From the NCBI RefSeq assembly GCF_003217325.1, contig NZ_QJTI01000011.1, positions 1 to 64,000 of the forward strand: DNA of 64,000 nucleotides, given 5' to 3'. The notes below the pieces were generated by a model. The model did no database searches. It was not told where the DNA came from and saw only the letters and a list, made by a program, of their open reading frames with translations. A program made the position numbers and the translations under genes. Below are positions 27,675 through 39,549 of this stretch, one piece after another. Each line of letters begins with the position of its first letter. Position 1 is the stretch's first letter. The stretch comes from Rhodopseudomonas faecalis. Its GTDB lineage: Bacteria > Pseudomonadota > Alphaproteobacteria > Rhizobiales > Xanthobacteraceae.

Positions 27675-28951
27675 GATGCGACCGCACGGATCCGCTGCCC
27701 TGATTTGACGCCGGCATTGAGCGGGATCACCAGATCGCCGGGCTGCAATCCTTCGATCACCTCGAAATAGCCGACGCCGCGCAGCCCGAGCTTGACCTTC
27801 TGCACCACGGAGCGGCCGTTCACGGCCTTGAGCACGAACGGCGCGGTCATGGCATCGTGCACCGCGCGCGCCGGCACGATCACCACATCGTCACGCTGCG
27901 CGGTGGCGATATCGACCGACACCGTCATATCCTGGCGCAGATATTTCGGCGGATCGATCACCGACAGCTTGACCTCGACCGAGGCGCGATTGATGTCGAC
28001 CGACGGGTTGATGTAGTTCAGCACCGCGTTGAAACGCTGATCCGGATAGGCATCGGCGGAAGCCACCGCCTTCTGCCCGAGCGCAAGCTGGCCGAGATTC
28101 TTCTCATCGATCTGCACCACGATCTGGCTTTCGCCAGCCGGCGCCAGCACCAGCAGCGTCTTGCCGGGCTGCACCACGCTGCCGCGCTCGACATTGCGGG
28201 TGATCAGCACGCCCTCGCGCGGCGCGACAATGGTGGCGTAGCCCAGCCGCGCCTGCGCCGTCGATAGAGTGGCCAGCGCCTGCGCCAGCTGCGTCTCCGC
28301 CATCACATAGTCGCTGCCCTCGGGGCTGGAGGTGAACACCTGCAGCTCCGCGGTGCGCACCTGGGTGCGCGCGACGTCGAGATTCTTGGTGGCTTCATCG
28401 AGCGTGGCGCGGGTGCCAAAGCCGCCGGCCGCGAGTTTCGACGCACGCTCATAAGCCGCTTCGGCGTTGAGCAGATTGGCGCGCGCCTGCTTCAAGGATT
28501 GTTCGGCAGCCGGCTTCACCAGCTCGCGCAGTTGACGCACCCGCGCCTCGGCCTGCGCCACCGCGCCCTGGCTCTGCACGACATTGGCGGCGAGTTCGTT
28601 GGCCTCGATCGCGATCAATTGCTGGCCTTCGCGAACCTGCTCGCCTTCCTTGACCAGCACATCCTTGACGGTGCCGGTGATCTGGCTGCCGATCTCAACC
28701 CGGAACGGCGTTTCGATGTGGCCGCTCGCCACCACGCTCTGCACCAGATTGCCGCGCGCCACGCGCGCCGCCACCACTTCCGGACCGAACAGCAAGCGCA
28801 GCACGCCGAGCACCGCGCCGCCCAGCGCCAGTACGATCAGCACCACCGACCATTTGTGCTGCCACAGCGCGATCAGCGCGCGGGCCGCAGCGCGACGCGG
28901 CGGCGCTGCAGCTGGCTGTTTCATGATCGACGGGTTGGTTTTCATATCCAT
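27671..28951 (-). CDS. Periplasmic adaptor (membrane-fusion) protein of the ABC exporter
   Basis: 426 residues of the HlyD/MacA family. A single membrane anchor lies at ~35-55, then a lipoyl half (IETPFRVEIGSQITGTVKDVLVKEGEQV), a coiled-coil hairpin at ~120-205, the second lipoyl half (ATIVAPREGVLITRN), a beta-barrel and a membrane-proximal domain. It would link the MacB-like permease to an outer-membrane channel. First gene of the operon; the 4-base overlap with the permease implies coupled translation. Specificity cannot be inferred. Confidence 0.9.
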   Translation of the reverse strand: MDMKTNPSIMKQPAAAPPRRAAARALIALWQHKWSVVLIVLALGGAVLGVLRLLFGPEVVAARVARGNLVQSVVASGHIETPFRVEIGSQITGTVKDVLVKEGEQVREGQQLIAIEANELAANVVQSQGAVAQAEARVRQLRELVKPAAEQSLKQARANLLNAEAAYERASKLAAGGFGTRATLDEATKNLDVARTQVRTAELQVFTSSPEGSDYVMAETQLAQALATLSTAQARLGYATIVAPREGVLITRNVERGSVVQPGKTLLVLAPAGESQIVVQIDEKNLGQLALGQKAVASADAYPDQRFNAVLNYINPSVDINRASVEVKLSVIDPPKYLRQDMTVSVDIATAQRDDVVIVPARAVHDAMTAPFVLKAVNGRSVVQKVKLGLRGVGYFEVIEGLQPGDLVIPLNAGVKSGQRIRAVAS

Positions 28952-29163
28952 GAGAACATCGCTCGATTACCATCATGCCGCTTAGACCGTAAAGCACAGC
29001 ACGCCTTTGCGAAGGATCAATTGATTGATCGCACAGCAGCTTTGTGAAATTTCGGTAATGCTCTTGATCGGCTGACAATGCCGCGCGCATCGTGGTGAAA
29101 TGTGTGTCGGACGACGTTGTGGCGCGACGTTGGCGGCGAAAGAATGGAATGTGAGGGGCTACA

Positions 29164-30138
29164 ATGCTGACGGTGCTGCTGACGCTGATCCTGCTCGGTG
29201 CGATTGGCCTGGCCCTTGGCTTTGTCGGCTCAAAATGGCTCAGCCGCACACTCGACACGCGCCAGCCGCCGCAAGGCCGTTTTGTCACCGTCGATGGCGT
29301 GCGCTTGCATGTGCACGATCTGCCGGCCCAGCAGCCCTCGCCCGCGGCCCCGACCGTGCTGCTGCTGCACGGCGCCAATCTCTGCCTTGATGACCTGCAA
29401 ATGTCGCTGGGTGCGCCGCTGGCGCAGCGGCTGCGGGTGATCATCCCCGATCGGCCCGGCCAGGGGTTTAGCGAGCCCGGCCCCGGGCCGCTGGCATCCG
29501 CGGCGTATCAGGTCAAGCTGCTGCAAGGGCTGATCAGCGCGCTCGGCGTCACCGGGCCGCTGATCGTGGTCGGCCATTCGTTTGGCGGACTGATCGCGCT
29601 GCGCTACGCGCTCGATGATCCGCACCGCGTCGCCGGCCTGGTGCTGATCAATCCGACCACTCATCCGCGGCCGGAAGGTTTGCCATGGTTTCAGCGCGTC
29701 GCCGGCGTGCTGGTCGGCCCGCTGATGGTGCATACGCTGCTATTGCCGATGTCGCTGGCGATGCTCGATCGGCTGGTGACGCGCATGTTCCGCCCCGAAG
29801 CGCCGCCGCCCGACTACGCCGCGCGCAGCCGGCTCACGCTCGGGCTGACGCCGGCGCGGTTCAGCGCCAGCCTGCAGGAATATGCGGCGCTGCGCGATCA
29901 GCTGATCGAGACCGTGCCGAGCTACCCCAGCATCGCCGCGCCGACGCTGATTTTCGCCGGCAATGCCGATCCGGTAGTACCGCCCAACGTGCACGCCGAG
30001 GCGCTGGCGCGGGCGCTGCCGCATGCGCAATTGCGGCCCTTGCCAGGCGCCGGCCACATGGCGCACCATGCCCATGCTGGCGCCATCGTGCGCGGCATCG
30101 AGCAATTGGCGCTACAGCCGGTCGACGCGCAGAAATAG
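29164..30138 (+). CDS. Alpha/beta hydrolase, membrane-anchored
   Basis: 324 residues. An N-terminal hydrophobic helix (1-25) probably anchors it or serves as an uncleaved signal. The alpha/beta hydrolase fold has the oxyanion segment HGAN (69-72), the nucleophile elbow GHSFGG with S139, a candidate acid in GNADPVVPP and the final histidine in GAGHMAHH. A helical lid region spans ~175-235. The substrate is unknown; haloperoxidase-like esterases and BchO-type proteins look similar, and BchO is possible in a phototroph but not supported by context. The 3' end overlaps the convergent small membrane gene. Confidence 0.82.
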   Translation: MLTVLLTLILLGAIGLALGFVGSKWLSRTLDTRQPPQGRFVTVDGVRLHVHDLPAQQPSPAAPTVLLLHGANLCLDDLQMSLGAPLAQRLRVIIPDRPGQGFSEPGPGPLASAAYQVKLLQGLISALGVTGPLIVVGHSFGGLIALRYALDDPHRVAGLVLINPTTHPRPEGLPWFQRVAGVLVGPLMVHTLLLPMSLAMLDRLVTRMFRPEAPPPDYAARSRLTLGLTPARFSASLQEYAALRDQLIETVPSYPSIAAPTLIFAGNADPVVPPNVHAEALARALPHAQLRPLPGAGHMAHHAHAGAIVRGIEQLALQPVDAQK

Positions 30139-30300
30139 CGCCCAGATCAGCGATAGCAGCGCCGGGATGCCGAGCCATGACGGCTGCTGACACAGCACGT
30201 CGCCATAGCGGCAGATATCGTGTGACCATGGCAGCTCGCCATGGCCTGCGCTGAAGAATACGGCCGCCGCAGCGGCGAGCAGAAACGCCACAACAAACAC
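30112..30300 (-). CDS. Small membrane protein, two predicted helices
   Basis: A 62-residue protein with hydrophobic segments at the N-terminus (VFVVAFLLAAAAAVFFSAG) and C-terminus (WLGIPALLSLIWALFLRV), with a short polar loop containing two cysteines (DICRYGDVLCQQ). I choose the GTG at 30300 because GGAGGG lies four bases upstream; the ATG at 30312 lacks a ribosome binding site. It overlaps the hydrolase gene by 27 bases on the opposite strand. Function unknown. Confidence 0.5.
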   Translation of the reverse strand: MFVVAFLLAAAAAVFFSAGHGELPWSHDICRYGDVLCQQPSWLGIPALLSLIWALFLRVDRL

Positions 30301-30521
30301 AGCACCCTCCATCAGTTATGTCGGGAGGGTGGCGCCGATTGCTAAAATGAAACTGAATCCGATTGTCGAAACTCCAGGGCATTCGCGCTTTTTCGTCAAG
30401 GTCGCGGCAGCTTTTGGCTCAAGGCCTGACGCATAGCTCACTGAGCGTACCCCTGCTCATTTCGCGGGCAAGGGAACCAGCTCCAGCACGTTCGCTTAAT
30501 GACCAACATCTGGAGAACGCC

Positions 30522-30767
30522 ATGACCGCTCGCACTGCCATCGGCTGCACCGTACTCCTGCTGCTGACCACCGCCGCGCCCGCGCTCGCCAACCAGGAGG
30601 CTCGGGTGGTGGCGTTGATGAACGCGCGCAACCCGTTCGCTCATAATTTTGGGCCGAGCCCCTGGCCGGGAACGGTGGTGACCTATGACGGCCCGACCTC
30701 GGCTCTGTGCAAACAGAGCGCGGCCGCCTATCGCGGCCAGGACGGCAAGCGCCATCCCTGCAACTGA
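30522..30767 (+). CDS. Small secreted hypothetical protein
   Basis: 81 residues with a clear signal peptide cleaved after APALA. The mature part of about 57 residues (NQEARVVALMNARNPFAHNF...) has two cysteines in its second half that could form a disulfide. GGAG lies 7 bases upstream of the ATG at 30522, so the longer upstream frame is rejected. Function unknown. Confidence 0.6.
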   Translation: MTARTAIGCTVLLLLTTAAPALANQEARVVALMNARNPFAHNFGPSPWPGTVVTYDGPTSALCKQSAAAYRGQDGKRHPCN

Positions 30768-30851
30768 GCTGCCGCGGAACTGGCCGGGCGACGCTGACCG
30801 CGACCGCGTGACGCAACTTGTGTCGCGGCGTTGCGGCGTTATCTCGATGCC

Positions 30852-31448
30852 ATGCTGAACCCAGACAGCTTCGCCTATCATCGCCACTCTCGCGCTTATT
30901 CCGGCGCCGGTCGCACGCGCGCCAAAAATTCGCGCGCAGAAGGCCCGATCATCGATCAGGACGGCCGCGAGTTGCCGCCCGAATTGTTGCGGCAGGCCCG
31001 GTTCAAGGACACTGAGTTCGACGCCCGCGAGGCGCGGTTCCAGGATGCGCCATTCCAAGGCGCCTCGTTCCAGACGTTCGGCGATGCGGCGTTCGGCAGC
31101 GCGCCGCTCAGCCGCGAACAACGGCTGGCGCGGCTCGACGCGCTGGCCCGTCTGCTCGATACCGCGTTCGTGATTCCCGGAACCAATGTCCGTTACGGTC
31201 TCGACGGGTTGATCGGCTTGGTGCCGGTGGTCGGCGATGTGATCACCACCGCGATCTCGCTGTGGATCGTGCGCGAGGCGCGCGAACTCGGCGCGCCGTG
31301 GCACGTCACCGCGCGCATGGTCGGCAATGTCGCGCTCGATGGCGCGATCGGCCTGGTGCCGGTGCTGGGCGATGCGTTCGACGTGGTGTTCCGCGCCAAC
31401 CTGCGCAATCTGCGGCTGCTGCGGCGCTGGATCGAGCGGCAGCGCTGA
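30852..31448 (+). CDS. DUF4112-family protein
   Basis: 198 residues. The C-terminal ~110 residues carry the DUF4112 pattern: LDTAFVIPGTNVRYGLDGLIGLVPVVGDVITTAISLWIV, then a second similar LDGAIGLVPVLGDAFDVVFRANLRNLRLL, which together suggest two re-entrant or amphipathic membrane helices. The N-terminal region is polar and possibly disordered. No good ribosome binding site is seen; I use the first ATG (30852), but a TTG at 30831 is also open. Function unknown. Confidence 0.65.
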   Translation: MLNPDSFAYHRHSRAYSGAGRTRAKNSRAEGPIIDQDGRELPPELLRQARFKDTEFDAREARFQDAPFQGASFQTFGDAAFGSAPLSREQRLARLDALARLLDTAFVIPGTNVRYGLDGLIGLVPVVGDVITTAISLWIVREARELGAPWHVTARMVGNVALDGAIGLVPVLGDAFDVVFRANLRNLRLLRRWIERQR

Positions 31449-31541
31449 TTGTACTGCGATTGCTGGATCGGCGGCGCAGCTGATCGGAGGCCGGAGACGA
31501 GAGAGCAGCCGCTCGCAGCGGTTGAGCACACCAACTCCCCA

Positions 31542-31627
31542 TCATTGCGAGCGAAACGAAGCAATCCAGAACAGCACGCCGGATAGCTTCACCTGGATTG
31601 CTTCGTCGCTGCGCTCCTCGCAATGAC
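31542..31627. repeat. Extragenic palindrome, copy 1
   Basis: TCATTGCGAGCGAAACGAAG at the left is answered by CTCCTCGCAATGAC at the right, and inner arms AAGCAATCCA and TGGATTGCTT pair. This is the common dispersed REP-type element of Rhodopseudomonas and Bradyrhizobium. Confidence 0.8.
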
Positions 31628-31746
31628 GTAGTAAAGGCAGGAGTAGTGGCAACTGGCGTTGCGACGGGGAAGCCGCTTAGGAGCGCTGCCAATCCACCTC
31701 GTCATTCTGGCCCAGCCCATGCCATCAAGGCGCGCCCTCTCCACCC

Positions 31747-31825
31747 GTCATTGCGAGCGAAGCGAAGCAATCCAGCGCCGCACACTGAGTGTGGATTGCT
31801 TCGTCGCTGCGCTCCTCGCAATGAC
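31747..31825. repeat. Extragenic palindrome, copy 2
   Basis: Nearly the same sequence as the copy at 31542, with arms GTCATTGCGAGCGAAGCGAA and CGCTCCTCGCAATGAC and the inner TGGATTGCTTCGTCGCTGCG. The two copies are 119 bases apart in the same orientation. Confidence 0.8.
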
Positions 31826-31903
31826 GGTGAGATGCCGCCCGCGAAGTCAAACGCGCCGTGAAGTTTCCGCGAGGCCGGGTCACGGGGGAACTACACAATC
31901 AAA

Positions 31904-32317
31904 CTACTTCTTTTCCAGCTTCAGCGCCGCCGAATTGATGCAGTAGCGCAGCCCGGTCGGGCCCGGCCCGTCGTCAAACACGTGGCCGAGATGACCGCTG
32001 CAGCGCGAGCACAGCACTTCAGTGCGGATCATGCCATGGCTGAGGTCGCGCTGTTCGTCGATCCGATCGCCATCGACCGGCGCAGTAAAACTCGGCCAGC
32101 CGCAGCCGGAATTGAACTTGGTATCGGACTCGAACAATGGCTGCCCGCAGCCGGCACAGACATAAGTGCCCGGCGCGGTCTCGTGTTCATACTCGCCCGA
32201 GAAAGGCCGCTCCGTGGCCTTCTCGCGCAGGATGGCAAATTGCAGCGGCGTCAGTTCCTTGCGCCACTCGCTGTCGGTCTTCACGACTTTGCCTGTCGCT
32301 TCCGAGGCCTCGGACAT
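31904..32317 (-). CDS. msrB: Peptide methionine-R-sulfoxide reductase MsrB
   Basis: 137 residues. It reduces the R isomer of methionine sulfoxide in proteins. The zinc site is complete (C54, C57 in CAGC and C103, C106 in CSRC). The catalytic cysteine is C126 in [10 protein letters not shown], and C72 in SGCGWPSF can act as the resolving cysteine. No signal peptide, so it is cytoplasmic. A perfect GGAGGAAAC ribosome binding site fixes the ATG at 32317. It lies 66 bases downstream of msrA on the same strand. Confidence 0.95.
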   Translation of the reverse strand: MSEASEATGKVVKTDSEWRKELTPLQFAILREKATERPFSGEYEHETAPGTYVCAGCGQPLFESDTKFNSGCGWPSFTAPVDGDRIDEQRDLSHGMIRTEVLCSRCSGHLGHVFDDGPGPTGLRYCINSAALKLEKK

Positions 32318-32383
32318 GTTTCCTCCGTGACTGTTGCTCAGCCCAGTCTCGCGCATCGCCGGGTCACCCCGATCATCGGCCCA

Positions 32384-33097
32384 TTAGTGCGCCATCTGGT
32401 CGCGGCGCACCAAAGTCGGCTTGTCGAGATAGTCCTGAGCAAACAGCTCCTTCAGGTTGGCGATCTTCGGCAGATCATTGAAGACAATATAGGGCTGCCG
32501 CGGGTGCAATGTCAGGTAGTTTTGATGATAGTCCTCGGCGACAAAAAAGCCGGGCAGTGACGCCACCGTGGTAACGATCGGCTTGCCGTAAGCTTTCGCG
32601 GCGGTGAGCTGCGCGATATAGGCCTTGGCGACGGCCTGCTGCGCATCGCTGGTGGTGAAAATCGCCGAACGATATTGCGAACCGACATCCGGTCCCTGGC
32701 GGTCGAGTTCGGTCGGATCGTGCACCACCGAGAAGAAGATTTGCAGCAACCGGCCATAGCTGATGCGCTGCGGATCATAGGTGACCTTGACCGCTTCGGC
32801 ATGGCCGCTGGTTCCGGTGGTGACCGCGGTGTAGTTCGCGGTGCTGGCGCTGCCGCCGGAGTAACCGGAGACGGCGGACACCACGCCCGCGGTGTGCTGG
32901 AACACGCCCTGCACGCCCCAGAAGCAACCGCCCGCCAGCACAACGGACTGCAAATCGCCCGGCCCCGGCGGATCGAGCGCCGGCGCCGGCAGCACCACCG
33001 CTTGCTCGGCGGCGCGCAGAGCGGGCATCGGCCATAGCCAGAGCGCCAAAGCGGCGGCGGCCGCGCCGCAAGCCAATCGGAACAGAGGTCGGGTCAT
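32384..33097 (-). CDS. msrA: Periplasmic peptide methionine-S-sulfoxide reductase MsrA
   Basis: 237 residues. An N-terminal signal sequence (RLACGAAAAALALWLWPMPALRAA) indicates export, unlike most MsrA. The catalytic motif GGCFWG has the nucleophile at C58, followed by GVVSAVSGYSGG. HAEAVKVTYDP and YRSAIFTTSDAQ are conserved family segments. It repairs the S isomer of methionine sulfoxide, here probably in the periplasm, complementing the cytoplasmic MsrB next door. GGAG lies 8 bases upstream of the ATG at 33097; the 51-residue extension to 33250 is rejected. Confidence 0.92.
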   Translation of the reverse strand: MTRPLFRLACGAAAAALALWLWPMPALRAAEQAVVLPAPALDPPGPGDLQSVVLAGGCFWGVQGVFQHTAGVVSAVSGYSGGSASTANYTAVTTGTSGHAEAVKVTYDPQRISYGRLLQIFFSVVHDPTELDRQGPDVGSQYRSAIFTTSDAQQAVAKAYIAQLTAAKAYGKPIVTTVASLPGFFVAEDYHQNYLTLHPRQPYIVFNDLPKIANLKELFAQDYLDKPTLVRRDQMAH

Positions 33098-33393
33098 CGG
33101 ACGATCTCCACTGCGGCGGCGGCTGATGTCGGCCACCTTTGCAGCTAGATACGGAGCGAGGTGGCGATCGTTGCAGCGGCCGGCAGCGCGTCCAAAAGCC
33201 GGCTGATCGCGACGCGCGCCGCGCTCACCCGCCAAGCGCGCGCCGACCATTATTGCAACTGACCAGCATTCGCGCCGCGCAACTTCAATCAGTTACCGGC
33301 CACCTTGTTGCAGCGCTCAACCAAAGCCGCAGAGTTAGGGTTACCGAGACATCACCATGGAACTTGCTGCGACAAAGAGTCATAGATGTTTCC

Positions 33394-33468
33394 GGCCCGG
33401 TGGCGGAAGATTAACGCAGGAGCGGTGCAACGCTCCTTTTCCTGGTTCAAGTCCAGGCCGGGCCTCCA
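33394..33468 (+). tRNA. tRNA-Cys-like sequence (GCA) with abnormal D and anticodon loops
   Basis: 75 bases. The acceptor arms GGCCCGG and CCGGGCC pair perfectly and are followed by U73 and an encoded CCA. The T arm is perfect: CCTGG, loop TTCAAGT, CCAGG. The anticodon-loop core T-GCA-A and U73 point to cysteine. But the D loop (GAAGATTAA) lacks the conserved GG, and the anticodon arm GGAGC/GCTCC encloses eight bases instead of seven (or six if a further G-C pair forms). It is therefore a decayed tRNA-Cys, or a divergent tRNA or tRNA-like RNA. The region upstream was not checked for a promoter. Confidence 0.55.
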
Positions 33469-33622
33469 AGCTGCCGCAGCGCTTGCCCACAGGTTCCCGA
33501 AAGGTCAGCACCGCCGCAACGCTCATTTGCGGTTGATGCGCTGCTAAGGCCCTTCCCCGGCTGCGCAATCTGGTCTAAAGACAGGCCCGGCGCGCAAGGT
33601 GAGCCTGGCGCCTGACAGTCAA

Positions 33623-33650
33623 GGGACGCGCCGCTGCGCGCCCTTTTTTT
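33623..33650 (+). terminator. Intrinsic terminator 37 bases before the carB start
   Basis: GGG-A-CGCGC pairs with GCGCG-CCC around CGCT, with one bulged A, and seven T follow directly. It either ends a transcript that includes the tRNA-like element or acts as an attenuator for carB. Confidence 0.85.
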
Positions 33651-33687
33651 GTGCCCGGATTTCCGCCCGCCGCACCAGCGAGACCGC

Positions 33688-37017
<3,330 letters not shown>

Positions 37018-37024
37018 GCAGATT

Positions 37025-37051
37025 CCGGGCCGCCCTCTGGACGCGGCCCGG
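37025..37051 (+). terminator. Stem-loop after carB
   Basis: CCGGGCCGC (37025-37033) pairs perfectly with GCGGCCCGG (37043-37051), seven bases after the carB stop. No T-tract follows, so it may stabilise the mRNA end or act with another factor. Confidence 0.4.
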
Positions 37052-37226
37052 CGAGAGCATTGGTCGCCGCGAAAACGCCGGCGACCAGGAACTCGTAATG
37101 CGCGGAGATGTTCTGCTTCGGCCGCAATCAGCGGCCGCACAAGCGGCTCCAACTGACTTGATAACCGTTTCGTGTGGGCCACATCACGGGACCACGTGAC
37201 GACCACGTTGAAGGACGAAGATCGCT

Positions 37227-37700
37227 ATGGAAAAGGTACCGATGACAGCGGGCGGATACGCCGCACTTCAGCAGGAGTTGAAGCAGCGTCAATCCGTGGA
37301 TCGTCCGCGCATCATCGAGCACATCGCCGAGGCGCGGTCTCATGGCGACCTGTCGGAAAATGCCGAATACCACGCGGCCAAGGAAGAGCAGTCGCACAAC
37401 GAGGGTCGGATTGCCGAACTCGAGGACAAGCTGGCGCGCGCCGACGTGATCGACATTTCCAAGCTGTCCGGCGACACCATCAAGTTCGGCGCCACCGTGA
37501 CGCTGATCGATGAAGACACCGAGAAGAAGGCGGTCTGGCAGATCGTCGGCGAGCCGGAAGCCGATGCCAAGAAGGGCCGAATCTCGATCACCTCGCCGCT
37601 GGCGCGTGCCCTGATCGGCAAGAAGACCGGCGCTTCGGTGGAAGTGATGGCGCCGGGCGGCGCCAAGGCCTACGAGATCACCAAGGTCGAGTGGATCTGA
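37227..37700 (+). CDS. greA: Transcription elongation factor GreA
   Basis: 157 residues, the usual length. GreA inserts its N-terminal coiled coil into the RNA polymerase secondary channel and triggers cleavage of backtracked RNA. The start [19 protein letters not shown], the acidic tip segment [20 protein letters not shown] and the C-terminal FKBP-like domain ([20 protein letters not shown]) are all typical. It is followed by a clear terminator and lies 209 bases after carB, so it probably has its own promoter. Confidence 0.96.
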   Translation: MEKVPMTAGGYAALQQELKQRQSVDRPRIIEHIAEARSHGDLSENAEYHAAKEEQSHNEGRIAELEDKLARADVIDISKLSGDTIKFGATVTLIDEDTEKKAVWQIVGEPEADAKKGRISITSPLARALIGKKTGASVEVMAPGGAKAYEITKVEWI

Positions 37701-37735
37701 GCGGCGACGCCCTCCACCACCACTACACAATTCAA

Positions 37736-37762
37736 AAAGGCCGCAGCGATTGCGGCCTTTTT
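37736..37762 (+). terminator. Intrinsic terminator after greA
   Basis: AAAGGCCGCA pairs with TGCGGCCTTT around GCGAT and ends in a T run. It is symmetrical enough to work for both strands, but the convergent gene ends 100 bases away. Confidence 0.88.
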
Positions 37763-37865
37763 CATTTTGTGGGCGCCCTGGCGGCGGCCGCTTTTTCGGG
37801 CGTTCCGCCCGAAAATGTTCTGCCTGCGAACGCCGTAAGCAGATGGGCGACAGCGCGGCGGCTGC

Positions 37866-38345
37866 TCAGTCCTCGCCCTTCAATTCCAACGGCACCGCGG
37901 CATCATATTTGGAATTGCGCAGCACCAGCGAGGTGCGGACGTTGCGGACATGCGGCGCCGCGGTGAGATGGGCCACGAAGTGCTGAAAGGTCGCCATATC
38001 CGGCGCCACGCATTTCAGGATGAAATCGACCTCGCCCGACAGCATCCAGCATTCCCGGACCAGCGGCTCATTGCGGACGAATTCCTCAAAGCCGCGCAGA
38101 TCGGCCTCGGCCTGGCTGGAAAGATGCACCGAGGCAAACACCGTGACATCGAAACCGAGCCGCCCCGGATCGAGCAAACCGCGATAGCCTTGGATATAGC
38201 CTTCGTCTTCCAGGGTCCGCACCCGCCGCAGACAGGGCGGCGGCGATATTCCGACTCGTTTGGCCAACTCGACATTAGTGATCCGGCCGTCGGCCTGAAT
38301 TTCACTGAGAATCTTCAGGTCAATATCATCAAGATTCTTGGTCAC
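37866..38345 (-). CDS. Lrp/AsnC-family transcriptional regulator
   Basis: 159 residues. The N-terminal helix-turn-helix (LDDIDLKILSEIQADGRITNVELAKRVGISPPPCLRRVRTLE) is followed by an RAM/AsnC effector domain (~70-150, with CWMLSGEVDFILKCVAPD). Such proteins form octamers and respond to amino acids. It is divergent from trxB. An inverted repeat TTTGC/GCAAA (38461-38481) lies in the shared 238-base promoter region and may be an operator. No amino acid gene is adjacent to name the ligand; it could be LrpC- or AsnC-like. Confidence 0.9.
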   Translation of the reverse strand: MTKNLDDIDLKILSEIQADGRITNVELAKRVGISPPPCLRRVRTLEDEGYIQGYRGLLDPGRLGFDVTVFASVHLSSQAEADLRGFEEFVRNEPLVRECWMLSGEVDFILKCVAPDMATFQHFVAHLTAAPHVRNVRTSLVLRNSKYDAAVPLELKGED

Positions 38346-38583
38346 GCGCGCGCAGTCCCGTCGCAGCCCATCGAAGCAAATCGGACCCTTTTAGCGCAGT
38401 TGGGGCGCGTGCGTAATTTTATTTCGCAAACCGTGCACAGGAACCAAAGTTAGGGGAAAATTTGCCGGTATGGATTGCAAATCTTGCATAGCTTACCAGA
38501 TGACCTACATTTCGGAATGAACGCGATGCTTGCTTGCATGATCAGCCGCATCCACCGTTCCTGCAGGAAGCGATCATCGACCT

Positions 38584-39549
38584 ATGGCTAATCCGGTTCA
38601 GACGAAAGTCGTCATCATCGGATCGGGACCGGCTGGCTACACCGCGGCGATCTACGCTGCGCGCGCCATGCTCGAACCGATTCTCATTCAGGGCATGCAG
38701 CCCGGCGGGCAACTCACCATCACCACCGAGGTCGAGAACTACCCCGGCTTCGCCGAGCCGATCCAGGGCCCCTGGCTGATGGAGCAGATGGAAAAGCAGG
38801 CTCTGCATGTCGGCGCCAAGATCGTCACCGACCTCGTGACCGATCTCGACGTCAGCCAGCGGCCGTTCCGCCTGACCTGCGACAGCGGCGAGGTCTATCT
38901 CGCCGACACCGTGATCCTCGCCACCGGCGCCCAGGCGCGCTGGCTCGGCCTGCCGTCCGAACAGACGTTCAAGGGCTTTGGCGTTTCGGCCTGCGCGACC
39001 TGCGACGGCTTCTTCTATCGCGGCAAGGAAGTCGTGGTGGTCGGCGGCGGCAACAGCGCGGTCGAAGAAGCGCTGTTTCTGACCAATTTCGCCACCCAAG
39101 TGACGGTGGTGCATCGCCGCGATCATTTCCGCGCTGAACGCATCCTGCAGGACCGGCTGTTCAAGCATCCCAAGATCAAGGTGATCTGGAACCATGCGGT
39201 CGATGAGATCGGCGGCACTGACAATCCGCACAAGGTCACGCACCTGAAAATCCGCGACGTCAACAGCGGCGCGGTGACGGAGTTGCCTGCCGACGGCGTG
39301 TTCATCGCGATCGGCCATGCGCCTGCCACCGAACTGGTGAAGGGCAAGGTCAAACTCAAGCCGTCCGGCTATGTCGAGGTCGCGCCGAATTCGACCGCGA
39401 CCTCGGTGCCGGGCGTGTTCGCGGCCGGCGACGTCGCGGACGAGACCTATCGACAGGCAGTCACCGCGGCCGGCATGGGTTGTATGGCTGCGCTCGAAGT
39501 TGAACGTTTTCTGGCCGCGCAGAGTACCGAACGAGTCGCGGCGGAATGA
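38584..39549 (+). CDS. trxB: Thioredoxin reductase TrxB
   Basis: 321 residues. It transfers electrons from NADPH through FAD to thioredoxin. The FAD motif GSGPAGYTAAIYAARA starts at residue 13, the redox pair is C137-AT-C140 in SACATCDGFF, the NADPH motif is VVGGGNSAVEEA, and the FAD-closing segment is GVFAAGDVADETYRQAVTAAG. Its stop overlaps the start of the LysR-type regulator gene (ATGA), so the two are co-transcribed. It is divergent from the Lrp-type regulator. Confidence 0.96.
   Translation: MANPVQTKVVIIGSGPAGYTAAIYAARAMLEPILIQGMQPGGQLTITTEVENYPGFAEPIQGPWLMEQMEKQALHVGAKIVTDLVTDLDVSQRPFRLTCDSGEVYLADTVILATGAQARWLGLPSEQTFKGFGVSACATCDGFFYRGKEVVVVGGGNSAVEEALFLTNFATQVTVVHRRDHFRAERILQDRLFKHPKIKVIWNHAVDEIGGTDNPHKVTHLKIRDVNSGAVTELPADGVFIAIGHAPATELVKGKVKLKPSGYVEVAPNSTATSVPGVFAAGDVADETYRQAVTAAGMGCMAALEVERFLAAQSTERVAAE

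Larger units (their letters stand above)
31449..31903. other. Intergenic region with two extragenic palindromes
   Basis: 455 bases between the DUF4112 gene and msrB. Apart from the two repeat elements at 31542-31627 and 31747-31825 I see no gene; the frames on both strands are built from the repeats. Confidence 0.6.
33098..33687 (+). other. Intergenic region upstream of carB
   Basis: 590 bases without a protein gene. They contain a tRNA-Cys-like sequence at 33394-33468, a smaller hairpin (CCGCAA with TTGCGG near 33520) and a strong terminator at 33623-33650. This could be the leader of carB or an independent small RNA unit. Confidence 0.6.

Noticed and set aside
29164-30138. Naming the hydrolase BchO
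   Set aside because: The fold fits, but the gene is 15 kb from bchE and beside unrelated genes, and no BchO-specific motif was identified.
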